64,000 nucleotides of DNA from Volutella citrinella. Its lineage: Eukaryota > Ascomycota > Sordariomycetes > Hypocreales > Nectriaceae. Position numbers and translations under genes: made by a program. Location of the stretch: the NCBI GenBank assembly GCA_034401135.1, contig JAWZSP010000002.1, forward strand, positions 3,410,001 to 3,474,000. Reading direction: 5' to 3'. The notes beneath the pieces are model-generated. The model searched no databases and was not told the origin of the DNA. It saw only the letters and a list, made by a program, of their open reading frames with translations. Below are positions 24,197 through 37,009 of the stretch, in pieces. The number at the start of each line of letters is the position of its first letter. The stretch's first letter is position 1.

Positions 24197-27100
24197 AATG
24201 CAAGGCACCGAACAGTACCCTCAATATTCCTTTTCGAATGATCAGTGGATTTCCTCTGTTGAAGAAGAGCCTGCGACCATACGAGATGGTGGCTATTATT
24301 CAAGGCAATTGGCCTGTGCGGCTCTGAGACTGTCAGGACTGGCAGCTAGTGAAACTGGGCCTCCTCACTCAGCAAGCACGAAAGACAAAATGATTGCCGG
24401 CTACACCCCGCTCCTGTACATGGGCCCTTCGTCTACGGAGTTACCAGCATCAGGGTCTGTTCTTCAATGGCCGAGGTACCAAGATTTCATGAGGTCGCGC
24501 AGCCCACATCACGAGGCCTATTTTACCATTCCCCGACAGCCACCAACCGCTTTACACGAGAATCACGCAATGTACGTGATGGCGACCGTGCGTTATTTCA
24601 TATACACTCTTTGCGTGCGGGTGCATGTGATCCTTAAGGTTTGTATTCCTCGTTTTCCACTTCTAACGAACCTGCCTTTCCTCGTTCTGGTACCCTTATC
24701 CCTTCAAAGCAAACGGCAAACGGACGGTGGCGAGGCTAGCTGGGGCGCTAATGCGCCACCGCTCGGGAGAGAGTGGATCGCGTCAAAGCTGGGGACCTGA
24801 CCTGGTAGTCTCTGAAGTCAATAGGCCTTCGATGTCAACGAAGATTACACTGGCGCGACGCTAGTAGCCAAATAGAAGATTTGGTTGCTTACGTCCAGCC
24901 TCATTCTTCTGTCAAGCTTTCGGGGAGTCAAATCTTCTGGCCACATAGACTATCCCGTTTGGTGGCATCACAACAAACAGCAAGGTAAGGTAGCTCAAAG
25001 GGAAGAAGGCAACTGCGAGCCGAAAAGAAAAAGAATCCAGCCAGCCTGTATTGTCGGTGGCTGTGTCACCATATCTGTGTCTGTTGCACTAGGCGCCATT
25101 CCATAACCGTCCCAGGCATGTTTCACAACCCATGGCCAGCCCCCACAGCCCGCAGCATCACACCCCAGGTGAACCAAAAAGGACACCCAAGCCCTGCGCT
25201 GCCTCGAATCACTCAGCCCCGGAAGAACCGCACACCATGGAACAAGAGCCCTTCATGGGGGCCTTTCAGATGCGAGTGGTGCTGGTCACATGGCCGATTT
25301 CGACAACTTTGACTGAGTGGCCAATCCTCTCCGACCACCACTGACGACCCAGTTTGAGAAATCAAGAAGGCTAGCATATGGCGGTTCAATTATGGCCGTC
25401 CAAAGTTTGTAAAATCAATGCCGCCTCTCCCTGCATCCGCCTGAGAACCGCCTGAGGAACTATGGGACTGCCACCTACCCGTTGGTCTGGTTGAAATGAA
25501 CACTTGCCTGAAGGTCCACCCATTGGAACTCCGCCTTGGGAGGCGACATTTCCATTTGCTTGCTCACTGGCAACATGAAAACGGCTGGTTGCTCTGGTTT
25601 TTCTTCCCACGCAAGCTGGAATTAACGCTCTTTCCGGATGTTCCAGACCGCCCTTGCTCCAGAAACCTACCCACACCGAGCTTTGCCTTTGTCTCTCCAT
25701 GTCTCGCCCCCTGCGGGTACATGTGAGCTTGCCGCATCTGCCAGCGAAAGCTTCCATGTCCCCACTAATTACTGCGGCGGCCTACAGGGGATCACATCCT
25801 TCGCTCAAGTTTGCACGCCGCCTGGAGGAATTGAAGAGGCCCAGCCTCAGTGCTTGCCATCCTGCCGGAGCTATTATTGTCTACCATGATGAATCCATGG
25901 CACATTGCCCAAACACGTCGTTCCGCTTTCCGATGCGGGGCAGTGGCTAGCTTGGAACAGTTTTGTCTTACGGCTCACGATGGGAAGCCATGCTACCTAC
26001 TGTCTTGGGCTGCTCAAGAGCCTGGCGCGACGGATCCCCAGGACCAAAATATTTGCCGCAAAATGCAACCAACTTACCCCATCAACTCGTGATGCCTGTG
26101 GCTCTGGCGACGGACGGTGCACACGACCTGATCAGGATCAAGGGTGTCTGTTGCGCAAGACTCCTACCATGTTTCCGGATGAAACTGGTTCTGCTGCCCG
26201 TTTTGGCGCAACGCTGAGCCCAACCCAAAAAATATCAGAAGCGCTGGGTTGGCTAAGGTATCTGTCGAATGTGTGCTGACTCGCCGCCGCATAGTCAGGG
26301 CGATGGCCGTCTTGACAGGCAATCCCATCTCAACATGCATTCCAACGGCGCCAGACACTACCTCAATCTTTTCGCTGCACATTTGCCCAGAAACTAAATT
26401 CTGTTGCCAGGGCCCTCGGCGGGGGGACCTGGATTTTTGATGTTTTGTTATGGCAGCCCCCTCTGGCCAAACCTTAGTTACATCTTCCGGTCCGCCCCCC
26501 TCGTCTCAGCGGTTCACGCCACAGCCTCTTTCGCCTCTTGTCGTCGCCGCAGCCCAAGTCTTGGGGGCTCCAGGTCTGCGGAGGTGGAAGGGGCCACGAG
26601 GCAGATGTGGGTGGCGTATGCGAGGAAGTGCCTTCTGGTTGTGTTATATGCCACGACATTGAAACGAGCTGTGCCTAGAGTTCTAATTTCGCCCTCCTAT
26701 GGAGTGCATGGTGGGCGGGCGTCGTCTCTCATTAGCTTGAGGCTTGCGGGCGGAATGGCGGTTGGCGGGTGGAAATCCACACCACAGGCGAACAGGGGTA
26801 AATGAAGCCCCGTTCAGACAACGTGTGCATCACGAATGAAAGCAAACGCCCAATATCGCTTGCCCACGCACTATCTCTAACTTGAGGGTGCTGCTCCCGG
26901 GCACGATGGCATTCTGGTACTTTGCATGGACGCTGTTTCAAGTCTAACGGGGAGAAGCTGGCAGTTTGTTGCAACATTCACGTCAGGTCTTCTCGATACT
27001 GGGCGCTACGGTAAGCCTACCGACAGATGGACCCAGTGCGGGTTGAAAAGCAAGACAGGGGTATCCCCTCCGTTGAGAGGTATGATTGGGCGCTGGGACT

Positions 27101-28414
27101 CGCATTGTACGCCATTGTACCTCAACGGGAGGAGCACCGTGCTCTCAATCTCCTCTGCGGTCTATGGATATGGGAGACGGTGAAAGGAGCTGGGAAAGGC
27201 GGCGGGATTCGGCGGTAAACCACGGACGGCATGTTGCTTTTTCGCCGAAGCCATTTACGCGGACGGGACATAACTTGCCCTCGGGTGATCTGTAGGACCC
27301 GAACCGGTCTGTCTGTGCCATGGGATAGTGGCCTATGAGTTGAATTGGGGTCAAGCATGCCGGACCAGCGATAGAAACAACTGCAAGCGGCAAGCAGGAG
27401 GCTTCAATACATCCCGGGGCTGCTGACCGAGAAGGATTCGTTGATTTCTTTACGGAGCTAACCATGAGTGATCGGGCGCCTGAAAGTGCAGCTTCAGAGT
27501 CCTCCGTGGCACTGGCAAGCAAGTTTGCCACCCCCCCGGCGGGCTAACATTGCAGCATCAGCGTGCCATCCACCGAGATTCGCAAACCTCATTGACAAAG
27601 AACAGATGTTGAGGTTTGTACTTGACGGGTGCCGCAAATGCTATGCGAGGGATGGTGAATCCTCCCTAACATGGTGGAGCTTGGGTGGGCTCGGTGAATA
27701 TCCTCGGAGTGGTTGATCGTCATCTAGGACTACGAATGCGAGGCCCGAGTTGATGTTTGTCTCCTGTTGGCATCTGCACGCGTGAGCTCAACCGGTATTT
27801 GCGCAATCTTACGACCTAGGAGCAAGTTAACAGACAACCTTGTTTTCAGCAGGCGTCCCAAACCACCCTGAGTACCAGAAGAAGGCCGACTTTGATTCGA
27901 TGCTGAAGCGCTGGGGAGGGGTGAGTGCCTGACCCAGACGTGCCATTCCGCGGCTCAGGAGAAGCACTCTGTATCTCGAGGTCGGGAAATTCTCGACCGG
28001 GCGGGTTTCATCTAACCAGAGGCAATGGCTGGGTTGCAGCACTGCTGGCGTCTGCGAGATGCACGTAAATTCCTATGGATGAGAGATGACGCTGAAGGCT
28101 GAGTAGTCATACTGCAATGTGGATAGGTTGCACATTGACGGCTTCTTGGCTATTACCCAATTGAAACTGCAAACTCGATACTCCCGAGAGAGTTGACATG
28201 AGGGCACCACCCGCTTCCCGGCCGGCTGCTCTTTGGGCCCTTGAACCTTGAAGGCCGAGGACGGCGTGGAAACTTGGTGTGCGCCAAAAGAAAAATAAGG
28301 GTATTCACTCCTTCAAGCTTGACCCTTGGGTTGCAATTAGCTGAGGAGCAAATGGAGCCGGCGGAGGTTTGTGAACTCGCACCATTTGACAGCAGCAGAG
28401 CCCGCCCCCTGATC

Positions 28415-28448
28415 AACGACAACGACAACAACAACAATAACAACAACG
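28415..28448. repeat. AAC-rich trinucleotide repeat
   Basis: Interrupted AAC and GAC units in an intergenic position. They translate to an Asn/Asp run only in a short frame with no other protein-like features. Confidence 0.8.
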
Positions 28449-29460
28449 CCACCAACTCCTCCTTGGAGACCCTAGCGCTCCTGGATCAAGTATGGCCAAG
28501 ATAACGGTGCCACTACATAGAAGTGCTGCATGCAGCCAGGATTCACGAGCAGTGTCGTGAGTCTATCTAAGCAGTCGTGCATCAATCTTATGAGAGCGGT
28601 CTTCGTGTTCGAGGTCTGTCATTCGATCTCATGGGTTAACTTTCACCTAGTTGAATCCCACCTCAGCGAGCTCCATTTCTCGGCTTTCGTTCATGTGGTA
28701 CAGACAAGATTCTCGCCGACATGCACTCCGTCGCTGATTGACTTGTGCTACGATCTGGACGATGCCAGGACAGTTGCGAACAATGTATAGGTGAGCATGG
28801 AATGGGAGCGGGAAGAACTGTGGCGGAGGTGTAGCTGTTTCTGGATTCTGCCCATGATTCTACTCATATGCCAGAGAAAAGTTACTCAAATCGTCCTGGT
28901 GGACGAGGGGAGTTGCGCCATTCAGGCACTTGGGTCGATCTCACAACTAGTCGTTGCGACAAGAAAAGCCCACGGCAGACATAGAACAAGACCAGCTTTG
29001 AACATGGAATCGGCGTAAAGAGAGACAATCGGAGTTTTCCTGTCATTCTATGTCTCGAGGCAACATTTGCGAGGGCGCCGCGCCTCCTTTCAGAACTTCC
29101 GTCGTTTGATCAAAGCAGGACTTGATTGACTTGCACACACGACTGAAGAATCGCGACCCTCCTACAGTAAGCTATCACTGGAGAGTAGGGCGCTGCACCG
29201 TCAGATCCTTGGTGAGTGGTTCAAGAAACGTTACAGCATCTTGTTCGATTATCATGTACGTACGTAAAACACTAAATGTCTGTACACTCTGTCCGGCTGC
29301 TCGCACCACAGGCCCAAGTCTGCCAGAAGCGACTCATAGACAGGATATTAAAGCAGATAAGTACCTCCTTGCACCAACTCCATGTTTGTTTGACACAATC
29401 CTCGCCTGTCGCACATGAGACTCTGAGCGATTGACCCGCACGAGGCAAGACGGACGATGC

Positions 29461-31367
29461 TTAGCCACCCACCGCTCGGCCAACGGCTCCGGCCAGTTCA
29501 CCAAACAGGATGCCCTTGAAGACATTCTCGCCCATGCTCTGCGTCCAGGCGCCGGCCTCCTCGAGACGATTCTTCCATGCCGCCTTCTGCTCGTCACCCA
29601 GCTCCTCCCACTTCTTGCCCGGTCCGTGGACTGACGAGTCGTGAACGTCGAGCTGCAGCTTCTTGGCGGCGTCTGCACCTCCGCCCTTGCCCTTGCCCTC
29701 ACCCTCACTCTCTGAGCCATCCAATCCCGCCATCTGGCCCAACGGATCGCTCTCAAACACAACCAGGGTCTCTCCGACCTGGGGCTCCGCGACGTTGCTA
29801 CCAGAGAGCTTGGCGAGGAATTCGTCGACGAGGAACGCCTTGGGTGGCTGGGAGGTCTGAGCAATTGCTGGGTCCTCGCCGGCAAAGAATTCACGAGCTC
29901 CAAGGATCGGCCAGGTGGCTCCGTAGAGCTCGAGGATGAACTGTCCGACCAAGGCGATAACGAGACCGAATACGGCAAGGGTCGTCAGGATATTGACTGC
30001 ATCCGAGGGACCCTTGGACTTCATGGCAACCACATAACGGACGGGCCGAGGCGGGGCATTCTTGTTCCGAGGTCCTTTGCTCACGAACTTCTTGAGGGGG
30101 ATGGTGTGCACGGCCACAGTCTTCTGTAGAGAAACGCTGGCGAGCTTGATGACTTGTTCGCGGGTGTGGGTTTTGGGCGCAACGAAGGTGGAGAAGGCAA
30201 CGCCGGTGATGTTGTCGGTCCCGTGCACATCTGTCAACGTGTGCAGGGGCCAGAACTCAATCAGTAGATCCATGTTTGCTTGCGGGTGGTGCGTGAGAGT
30301 GAGGAGAGAAATGGACGAGTCATGGCCCGCCACGGCAACGAGAAACTGAGTCTCTCCAAAGGGTGAGGCGGGCGATGGCGGGGGGGCCAGGTTGGCCACG
30401 GCCAGGGCTGTGGCGGCGATCTTGCGGGAGATCCTCGTCGTCACGGCGAAGCGCGCGCGGTCGCCAGCTTTGGTAGGCAATCGGAAGCCGTATAGCACGA
30501 CGCCGCTGCGCCCCGGAAGATTGGTAGCGGCGAGGACGAAGTTGGGCGTGAGGTACCGAATTGATCGGAAGACGGGGCGCGGGTTGTCTTCCGGCATCAG
30601 GAACACCCGCTCAGGCTCCGAGTTGTCCTTGCCAATGTTGACAACGTGTAGCTCGTACTTGTAGCAGAATGCAACCTGGAACTCGTTGTCGCCCTTTTGA
30701 ATGATGTCGAGGTCCTCTACCTCAGTAGGCAGGTCCAGGACGCCCCTAATCTTCGGGGCAGCGCCGGTGGCATCGAAGATGGCGAGCTGAGGCTCCTTGC
30801 CCATGGCCGTGGCAGCAACACCGACGGGGCCGGCGACGCGAAGCAGTCTCTGGTACATGTCGGCATCGGGGTTGGAGAAGAGGGCGGAGCGGGAGAGCTC
30901 CGAGACGTTGGAATCGGCAGTCTTGGCGCCGGCAGCGGGTCGGGTCTTGGAGGGCTCGATGGTGAGGGTCCTGAGGTGCTCGTTCTTGCCCTTTGCGATG
31001 CTGTCGGGGCTCGAGTTTACGCCGGCGTAGAGAAAGGTTGACTTGCCCTTGTGAGGGCCGACGGCGAGCGACATGACGCTGTCCTCATCACGCGACAGAT
31101 CGGCCTCGCCGGCGACGCGCAGCTCATTCTTGGAGACGGTCTCGAGGACTGTCTGAACACAACCGGTTAGCCAGCTACGGTTTGGGCGGGGGTGGCCTGA
31201 AGGCAGCTGAGGTGATGACGGACAATCTTGTTTCCAACGCCGGATCGTCCAGCGCCACCACCACCGCCGACGACTAATCGGCTGGAGTCCTCGGGGTCAA
31301 AGTCGAGGGCGTATATCGGGTAGTCGAGCTCGGTGCTCGCGCAGGCGAACGGTGGCGGAGGAGCCAT
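29461..31367 (-). CDS. sec12: SEC12-like guanine nucleotide exchange factor for Sar1
   Basis: Exons 31367-31224 and 31152-29461 flank a 71-nt intron (31153-31223, donor GTCCGT, acceptor TTCAG) and give about 611 residues. Sec12 is the ER membrane protein that loads GTP on Sar1 to start COPII coat assembly. The N-terminus has the Sec12 signature: DYPIYALDFDPE, a Gly-rich loop (GGGGGAGRSGVGNKI, residues 34-48) and LSRDEDSVMSLAVG after the intron. A cytosolic beta-propeller follows. One hydrophobic segment (NILTTLAVFGLVIALVGQFI, about 435-454) is the single membrane anchor, and an acidic, Gly/Lys-containing lumenal tail of about 150 residues ends the protein. The donor is weaker than usual, but the joined sequence matches the family across the junction. 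The ATG at 31367 precedes MAPPPPFACAS. It lies head to tail with the aldehyde dehydrogenase, about 0.6 kb apart. Confidence 0.9.
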
Positions 31368-31958
31368 GATGGGTGATGGTAGCGCAGAGGGGAGCAGGGC
31401 ACACCGAGATGGCAGATGCGGCGACGACGGCCAAGGAGACGACACGTCTGCAGCTGCAAAAAGGCAACGTCCTTTGATCGGGTTGAGAGCGACGTGGTCG
31501 ACGTGGTGCAGAGTTGGTGAAGAGGCGACAGGCCAGATGTTCCGACCAACTGGGGCCTGGTCTGGTTGGCCAAATGCATTCGATGATGCAGGGGAGAAGA
31601 TCCCAATGCGGCAAGTCGATAAGGTAAGGTAGAGCGTGCAGCTGTGGCCACGTGAGGCTAATACCTGGAATTGTGGCTGGTGCGCGCTCTGGCAGGTGCA
31701 CCGGTGCACCAACGCCAACTGGACCTTCCCGAACAGCTCCAGCACCGTTGGCCCGTCGGTTTTGGCTCTCCACAGCTCCAGGTAGCGAGATGAGCCCTCG
31801 ACCTTATGTTGATTTTACATCCATTTTATCCAATCAACAACCCAACAAACCGTCCATACCATTGCAAAGGGCCGCTTCTCACAAGCCATGTCATACCGCC
31901 TGCCCTCGTTGGATTCGGCTCCGTCTCCGGCGCGAGCCCCACCTACTTACTTCTGCTA
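31368..31958. other. Intergenic: SEC12-like promoter and ALDH 3' end
   Basis: The interval should hold the SEC12 leader next to 31368 and the 3' UTR of the aldehyde dehydrogenase next to 31958. No other gene is supported, although a minus-strand frame runs upstream in phase with SEC12 to 31745. Confidence 0.5.
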
Positions 31959-33646
31959 CTAGTCATCGGTCAGGTTCACATGGACCGCCTTGACTGTATA
32001 GTACGACCGCAGCCCTTCCTCGCCCAACTCTCTTCCTATTCCGCTCTCCTTGACTCCGCCAAATGGGACCCGTACGTCCGAGTCGTTGCTGCTATTCACC
32101 CAAACCATGCCCGCTTCCAGCTCCCTTGCCATGCGATGTGCTGTCGCTAGATTCTGCGTGAAGACGGCGCCGGCCAGACCGTACCTTGTGGCATTGGCCA
32201 GTGCCAGAGCCTCGTCCTCGGTGCTGAACTTGACTACTGCGGCGCATGGGCCGAAGATCTCGTCCTTGAACACAGGCATGGATGGAGTGACGTCTGTGAA
32301 GATGGTGGGCGGCGCAAAGAAGCCAGTAGACGGCAACTCTTGCGGCGGGTGGTAGACTGTTGCGCCCGAAGACGCGGCGGACGATATAAAGGCAAGTACA
32401 TTGTCGCGCTGCTGTGCCGTGACCTGCGGCCCTTGGAAGGTAGCCTCGTCAAAGGGGTCCCCGACAACGGATGCCTCTGCGGTGTACTCCTTGAACCTAC
32501 TGGTAAAGGCGTCGTAGATGCCCTCCTGGACGAGCAGCCGAGACGTTGCCGTGCACACCTGGCCCTGGTTCGACATGATGCCGGTGTGCGCCCACTTGAC
32601 TGCCTGCTCCAAGTTGGCGTCGTCGAATACGATGAGTGGCGACTTGCCACCAGTTTCCAGCGTGATGGGCTTCATTGTGCCCGCTGCGAGTTTCATAATC
32701 TCTTTGCCCGTGGCTGTGCTGCCGGTAAAGGCGATCTTGTCGACCCCCTCGTGCTGGGCCAAGGCAGCCCCAGCCTCCCTCCCAAACCCGTTGATGATGT
32801 TGACGACTCCCGGAGGAAAACCGGCCTCGCGTATTAGTTGGGCGACGTACAGCATCGACAGGGGCGTCTGCTCGGCGAGCTTCAGCACAATTGTGTTCCC
32901 GCAGCAGAGGGCCGGGCCTAGCTTCCACGCTGCCATGTCTAGGGGATAGTTCCAAGGGATGATTTGGCCGCACACACCGAGTGGCTGCTTGATCGTGTAG
33001 GCCATCTTACCTGGCCCTACGTCAATCACCTTGCCAAAATTCTTGTCGGCGTAGCCGGCGTAATAACGCAGCACCTCGGAAAAGTGCGGAACATCCTCCT
33101 GTTTGGACACCGAGTACGGCTTGCCATTGTCGAGCGTCTCTATGGTGGCCAGCGTTTCGAGCTCTCCCTCTACGAGATCGGCCAGCCTGTTCATGAGATA
33201 GCCGCGGTCCGTTCCAGAGAGCGACTTCCAGGACGCATCCCGGAGAGCGCGACGAGCCGAGGCCACAGCCTTGTCCACGTCGGCGGCATCGGCGGCATGC
33301 ACTGAGCAGATGTCTTGCTGGGTACTTGGAGCGCTCAGCCTTGGTTCGGAAGACAGACATGGGGGAGGCAAACGGAGAGGAGAGGGCCGGTGCAAGTCAC
33401 ATACTACGGGTCGATGGTGCGGATGGACTGGCCACTGCTGCTCTCGACAAACTCGTTGTCAATGAACAGACCCAGCGGCTGGCGCCAGGTCTTCCCATTC
33501 GGCGCCGTCAGGGTCGCTTGCAAAGGACTCCTGGCCACAGCAGAGCGGCTGAAGGCTCTCCTGAAGGCGCCGCCGGCGAGGTTGGCCCTGTGCAACGCTG
33601 GCGCCGACATGGCGCTGAGGCGTGAAATACGGGCTGACGACGGCAT
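31959..33646 (-). CDS. Mitochondrial NAD(P)-dependent aldehyde dehydrogenase
   Basis: Exons 33646-33408 and 33324-31959 flank an 83-nt intron (GTAGTA...CCAAG) and give about 534 residues. It should oxidise aldehydes such as acetaldehyde to acids with NAD(P)+. The first 40 residues are rich in Arg, Ser and Ala without acidic residues (MPSSARISRLSAMSAPALHR onward), a good mitochondrial presequence. The ALDH core begins at LGLFIDNEFVESSSG. Visible motifs are PWNYP (Asn about 205), FTGSTATGKEI (about 279-289), LETGGKSP (catalytic Glu about 303), GQVCTATSR (catalytic Cys about 337) and EIFGPCAAVVKF. The usual VLKPAEQ is VLKLAEQ here, a mild change near the cofactor site. It resembles the mitochondrial Ald4/Ald5 and ALDH2 class. 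Substrate preference cannot be told from sequence. Confidence 0.93.
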
Positions 33647-36600
33647 GATGGCTCGTCTTCACCTTACGGCTTGGCTCAGTCCGTGCAGTCCGGCGAATGA
33701 GCCTGGAGCCACCTACCACGCTCACTATGCGGGCAAGCCGACAGGACAGCAGCGTCGTCGTCGTCGTGATCTGCTGGGCGGCCAGAGGAGGCTGCTTAGG
33801 CAATGGTCGCGAGGCGTGCTGCTGGGTTGCCCTGTTGAGGTGACCGAGAACGAGAAGTGAGGCGTTTGCGGCGTGCGCAACGCGCGCGACTTGCGCAAAG
33901 TGAGTGCGCCGACACTGTAGTGTGGAGCACGGCAACTTTGGAGAAATGATCAATCGCTGGCGTCGCGAGCACGAGGAGTTGCAAAAGCAAGCAATGTCTC
34001 ACGAGGGGCCACCACGAGGGGCGCCTCGATTCTCCACTCGTTGTCGACGGACGGCCTTTAGCTTCAGCCCCGGCCTAGGGCGTAAGGGGACGGCCCGACG
34101 ACAACCGACCAGACAGTCAGTCTAATTGCAAGTTCATGGGCCATGGAGGCAAGGCGGGGCGACAAACAAGGAGAGCAAACAAACAACCCACAAAGCCATG
34201 CCAGCTGATTTGAGCAGTTTCCGGGATTTGCTTATTTTCCGCCGAGCTGCTCAATGGAAACAGACAGCCTTGGTTTGCCTGCGAGAGACGCCATTTGAGG
34301 CTGTCGTCGCCGCTCAAGTGGCCGATTGGGCAACATCTTTCCCTGGGCATTGCTGATCATTAGCGCAGCCTACCACAGCCATAGCATCCATGGATTCCTT
34401 AACCCAAGTGCGTACTAGTCAAGTCGGGGAGCCCATCTTAGCCAGAGACGTTGGAACAACCACCAGCCAATCGAATCGAGAGGCATCACGGACGTTCCAA
34501 GAGCATGGTTGACGCGATCCGGTGAGTGCATTGTGACCCGTGGGGGTCAGGCGACGCTGGCTAGCAACCCCTCGTCTCGTCGCATCCGTTCCTTTCATTG
34601 CCGCCGTCGTCGCTGGATGCTGGATGGATGCACCAGCCCACCACCGTCCGGATGATGCTGGTCGGTCCCGGTTCCGGGTCCCGGGCTCTGTCTTGCCCTG
34701 CTTGCTGAATATACCCCCCTTTGAAATTATCTCGGCTCCCATGATGCCCTATCTCACAAACCACCCCGCTGTAGCTTCTTTCGGTACCGGCAGTCCTGGC
34801 TCTTCCCCCGTCCTGTCCAGTCTGTTGCTTGATGCCCTGCAGGCATTCATCCCCTGCTTGGTTGGGTCCGGGGTTCCGCGAAACACGCACGTCACTCACC
34901 GAGTATCATGCAAAGAGCTGCTACTAGGTAGACGCCATCCATCGTCTACAACCCTGCCGGACAATACAACACCTAGCAATCGCGCTGTAGTTCGCCTTCG
35001 GGGACACAGCCGGTACCCGACAGTCAGGCCATCGTTGGTCACTCTTTCTATCCGTACACACTACACAGACGCAGGCTCTCAGCCAACAGCCGACAACGCA
35101 ATATCCACAATGCTGCGCGGAGCAATGCGCAGTACCCCAGACTTATTAGCCGCCGGCGCAACCTCCACACGCCCCGTCTCGCCCACCTGATAGGCCCTGC
35201 CGCCCTGTAGGTGCCCGATTCCATCATCTCCGAATGATGTCAACCTAATAAATAACCTGAGACTCGTCACAACCGCCCCCCGATCTATGCCGTGCCGACC
35301 AAGCAGGGGACACCGTTGCCCGGCACCCTGACAGGCCAAGGCTTGAGGGGCGACAGACTCCGGTGCTTACGTTTGGCTAGAATTGATTGATGTGCGTCAC
35401 AGACAGCATGGGTTGGGCTGGCTGGGAAGTCGCCTCTGCTCTTGCTCGGCGGCCTATCGCACATCTCGTGCTGCGCGCTTTGACATTTGATGGCTGGCCA
35501 AGGTGCGGCCCTCTTCCGAACGCCCCCCCGGCCCCCAGCAAGGGCCGAAATTGGAGGATGTGACAGACGCCCGCGGGCTATTGCTTGCAAAAGTAGTGAC
35601 CAAGACCCGGGCTCCTGCAATGTGCACGCCCGGCGAACCCGGTGACTGGCGTTGGCATTGGCGTCAAGTGTTGTGGCTAGCAAGTAGGACAAACGGGGGG
35701 TTTGATATACCGTGCTCCTGTTGGCGTTTCCTCGTTCCGCCACGACACCATCGTCAGCGCAGCCTCTCCGCCACGAACCTTCTGTGCACGAAGCCAGTAT
35801 CTTCAAAGTTGGAGCTCTACGTTGCCTGAGGCGTAAATGGCGCATCACCTGTGGGGTTTTGACTTCTCGACTTGTTGAGAGAGACGCCAGGTGAGGCAAG
35901 GGTGTGTGTATAAATTAGATGATTTGAAAGTCATCTTCCTCTAGTCCTGTTCAACCTAGATACGCGGGGACGCCCACTCAAGTCACCCCATCCTCGTGGA
36001 CCGTATCGCACTCGGTTCCGCCAATAGTATGAGCACCGGGGTATCGATCAACCATAAGAAAAATCAAAGAGATGCGACACTCAGAAGGAACGCCCATCCA
36101 AGGTGACTCCCAATAAGTAAACAGACAAGGGCCGGTTCGCGAACAAATTCCAATCTGGTATCTCTTAAGTAGCGCTTTGCAAGAACAACTCGAACACAAG
36201 CTAAGCGAGTGGCAACATGAGACAGGTTATGTATGTGTGATGGGAAAAGTAGGGCATGAAGAGACAGGCGCTGTTGGGTAGAAAAGCCTGCGCGCGTAGG
36301 TCGTGCCGTCTCAGGTCTGTATGAAAATGCTCGGTTCCGTCGCCATTTTCAGGCTCAGGGTCGCGCTGTACCCTCGCCCTGTTATTTTCATACCCCTCTC
36401 TAGCAGGAGAGTCAAGCGATTTATAACGAGAGTGGATGCCTTGCATGGCCATGCAAACTTCGAGAGTCTTCGTGGCCGGAGGCGAGAGGGAAACATCAAG
36501 GGCCAGTACCAAAGCTTTCAGAGCAGTGGGTAAATTTCAGCCAAAGCAAAACAATAGAAAAAAAGACAAGATGCAAGACAAAGTAAAACAATCTTTGTGA

Positions 36601-37009
36601 ATGGGGAGGTGGTTTCTGTAGTTTCCTGGACTTCCTCAAGACGATGATGCTTGGTGTCCAGGTAAGATGACGACGCAAGAAAAACTGCAAACAATAACTC
36701 GACACACCGATTTTCTCCACCCCTTCGAGCCCCAGAACTTGATGCCCACGCAGAAGCGTCCAACTCCGCAAAACAAACCAGGAGCAAACAGCAAAGATCA
36801 AGAAAAAAGAAAGTTGTCAGTCGCCCGACGAATGCGTCTTTCCAGTTCCCCCGACCTTAGAACCAAACCCCTTTCCAGCGAGGTAAAGAAAAAGCAGCCC
36901 AATTAGTATGGAGTATGTAGATAGATGGGTATTTCGAATGCGCCTCGTTGATCGCCCCGAACTCCTCTGTTCGATGTCGATGGATGTCTGATAATAGTCC
37001 ACGGGAGCT
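33647..37009. other. Intergenic, ALDH promoter and bZIP 3' region
   Basis: The 3.4-kb interval contains a short CGT repeat (33750-33765) near the ALDH leader. The right-hand 0.8 kb is T-rich on the minus strand, as expected for the bZIP 3' UTR. Open frames at 34540-35190 (+) and 35285-35899 (-) have no motifs and overlap each other's complement, so they are not called. One frame at 36817-37071 (-) is described as a finding. Confidence 0.5.

Larger units (their letters stand above)
18426..29460. other. 11-kb stretch without a supported gene
   Basis: No open frame in this interval shows a recognisable motif, biased codons or joinable exons. The left 1-2 kb (about 18.4-20.2 kb) is probably promoter and leader of Med15: the minus strand is CT-rich at 19200-19440. 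The plus strand holds many AGGTACC/GGTACCT-like elements at 19.5-20.2 kb. Simple repeats are a GAT/GCT run (20761-20802), a C run (24185-24196) and an AAC/GAC run (28415-28448). Longer open frames at 18903-19496 (-), 21396-21947 (-) and 24066-24800 (+) look random in composition; the last has no ATG at its start. Base composition is not strongly AT-rich, so it does not look like a heavily mutated transposon. Non-coding RNA is possible but not visible by eye. Confidence 0.55.

Noticed and set aside
24066..24800. 244-codon plus-strand frame in the 11-kb desert
   Set aside because: It begins at TTG, includes the translated C tract, and shows no domain; the hydrophobic parts are scattered.
34540..35190. 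216-codon plus-strand frame
   Set aside because: No motif and no codon bias; overlaps other frames of similar length on both strands.
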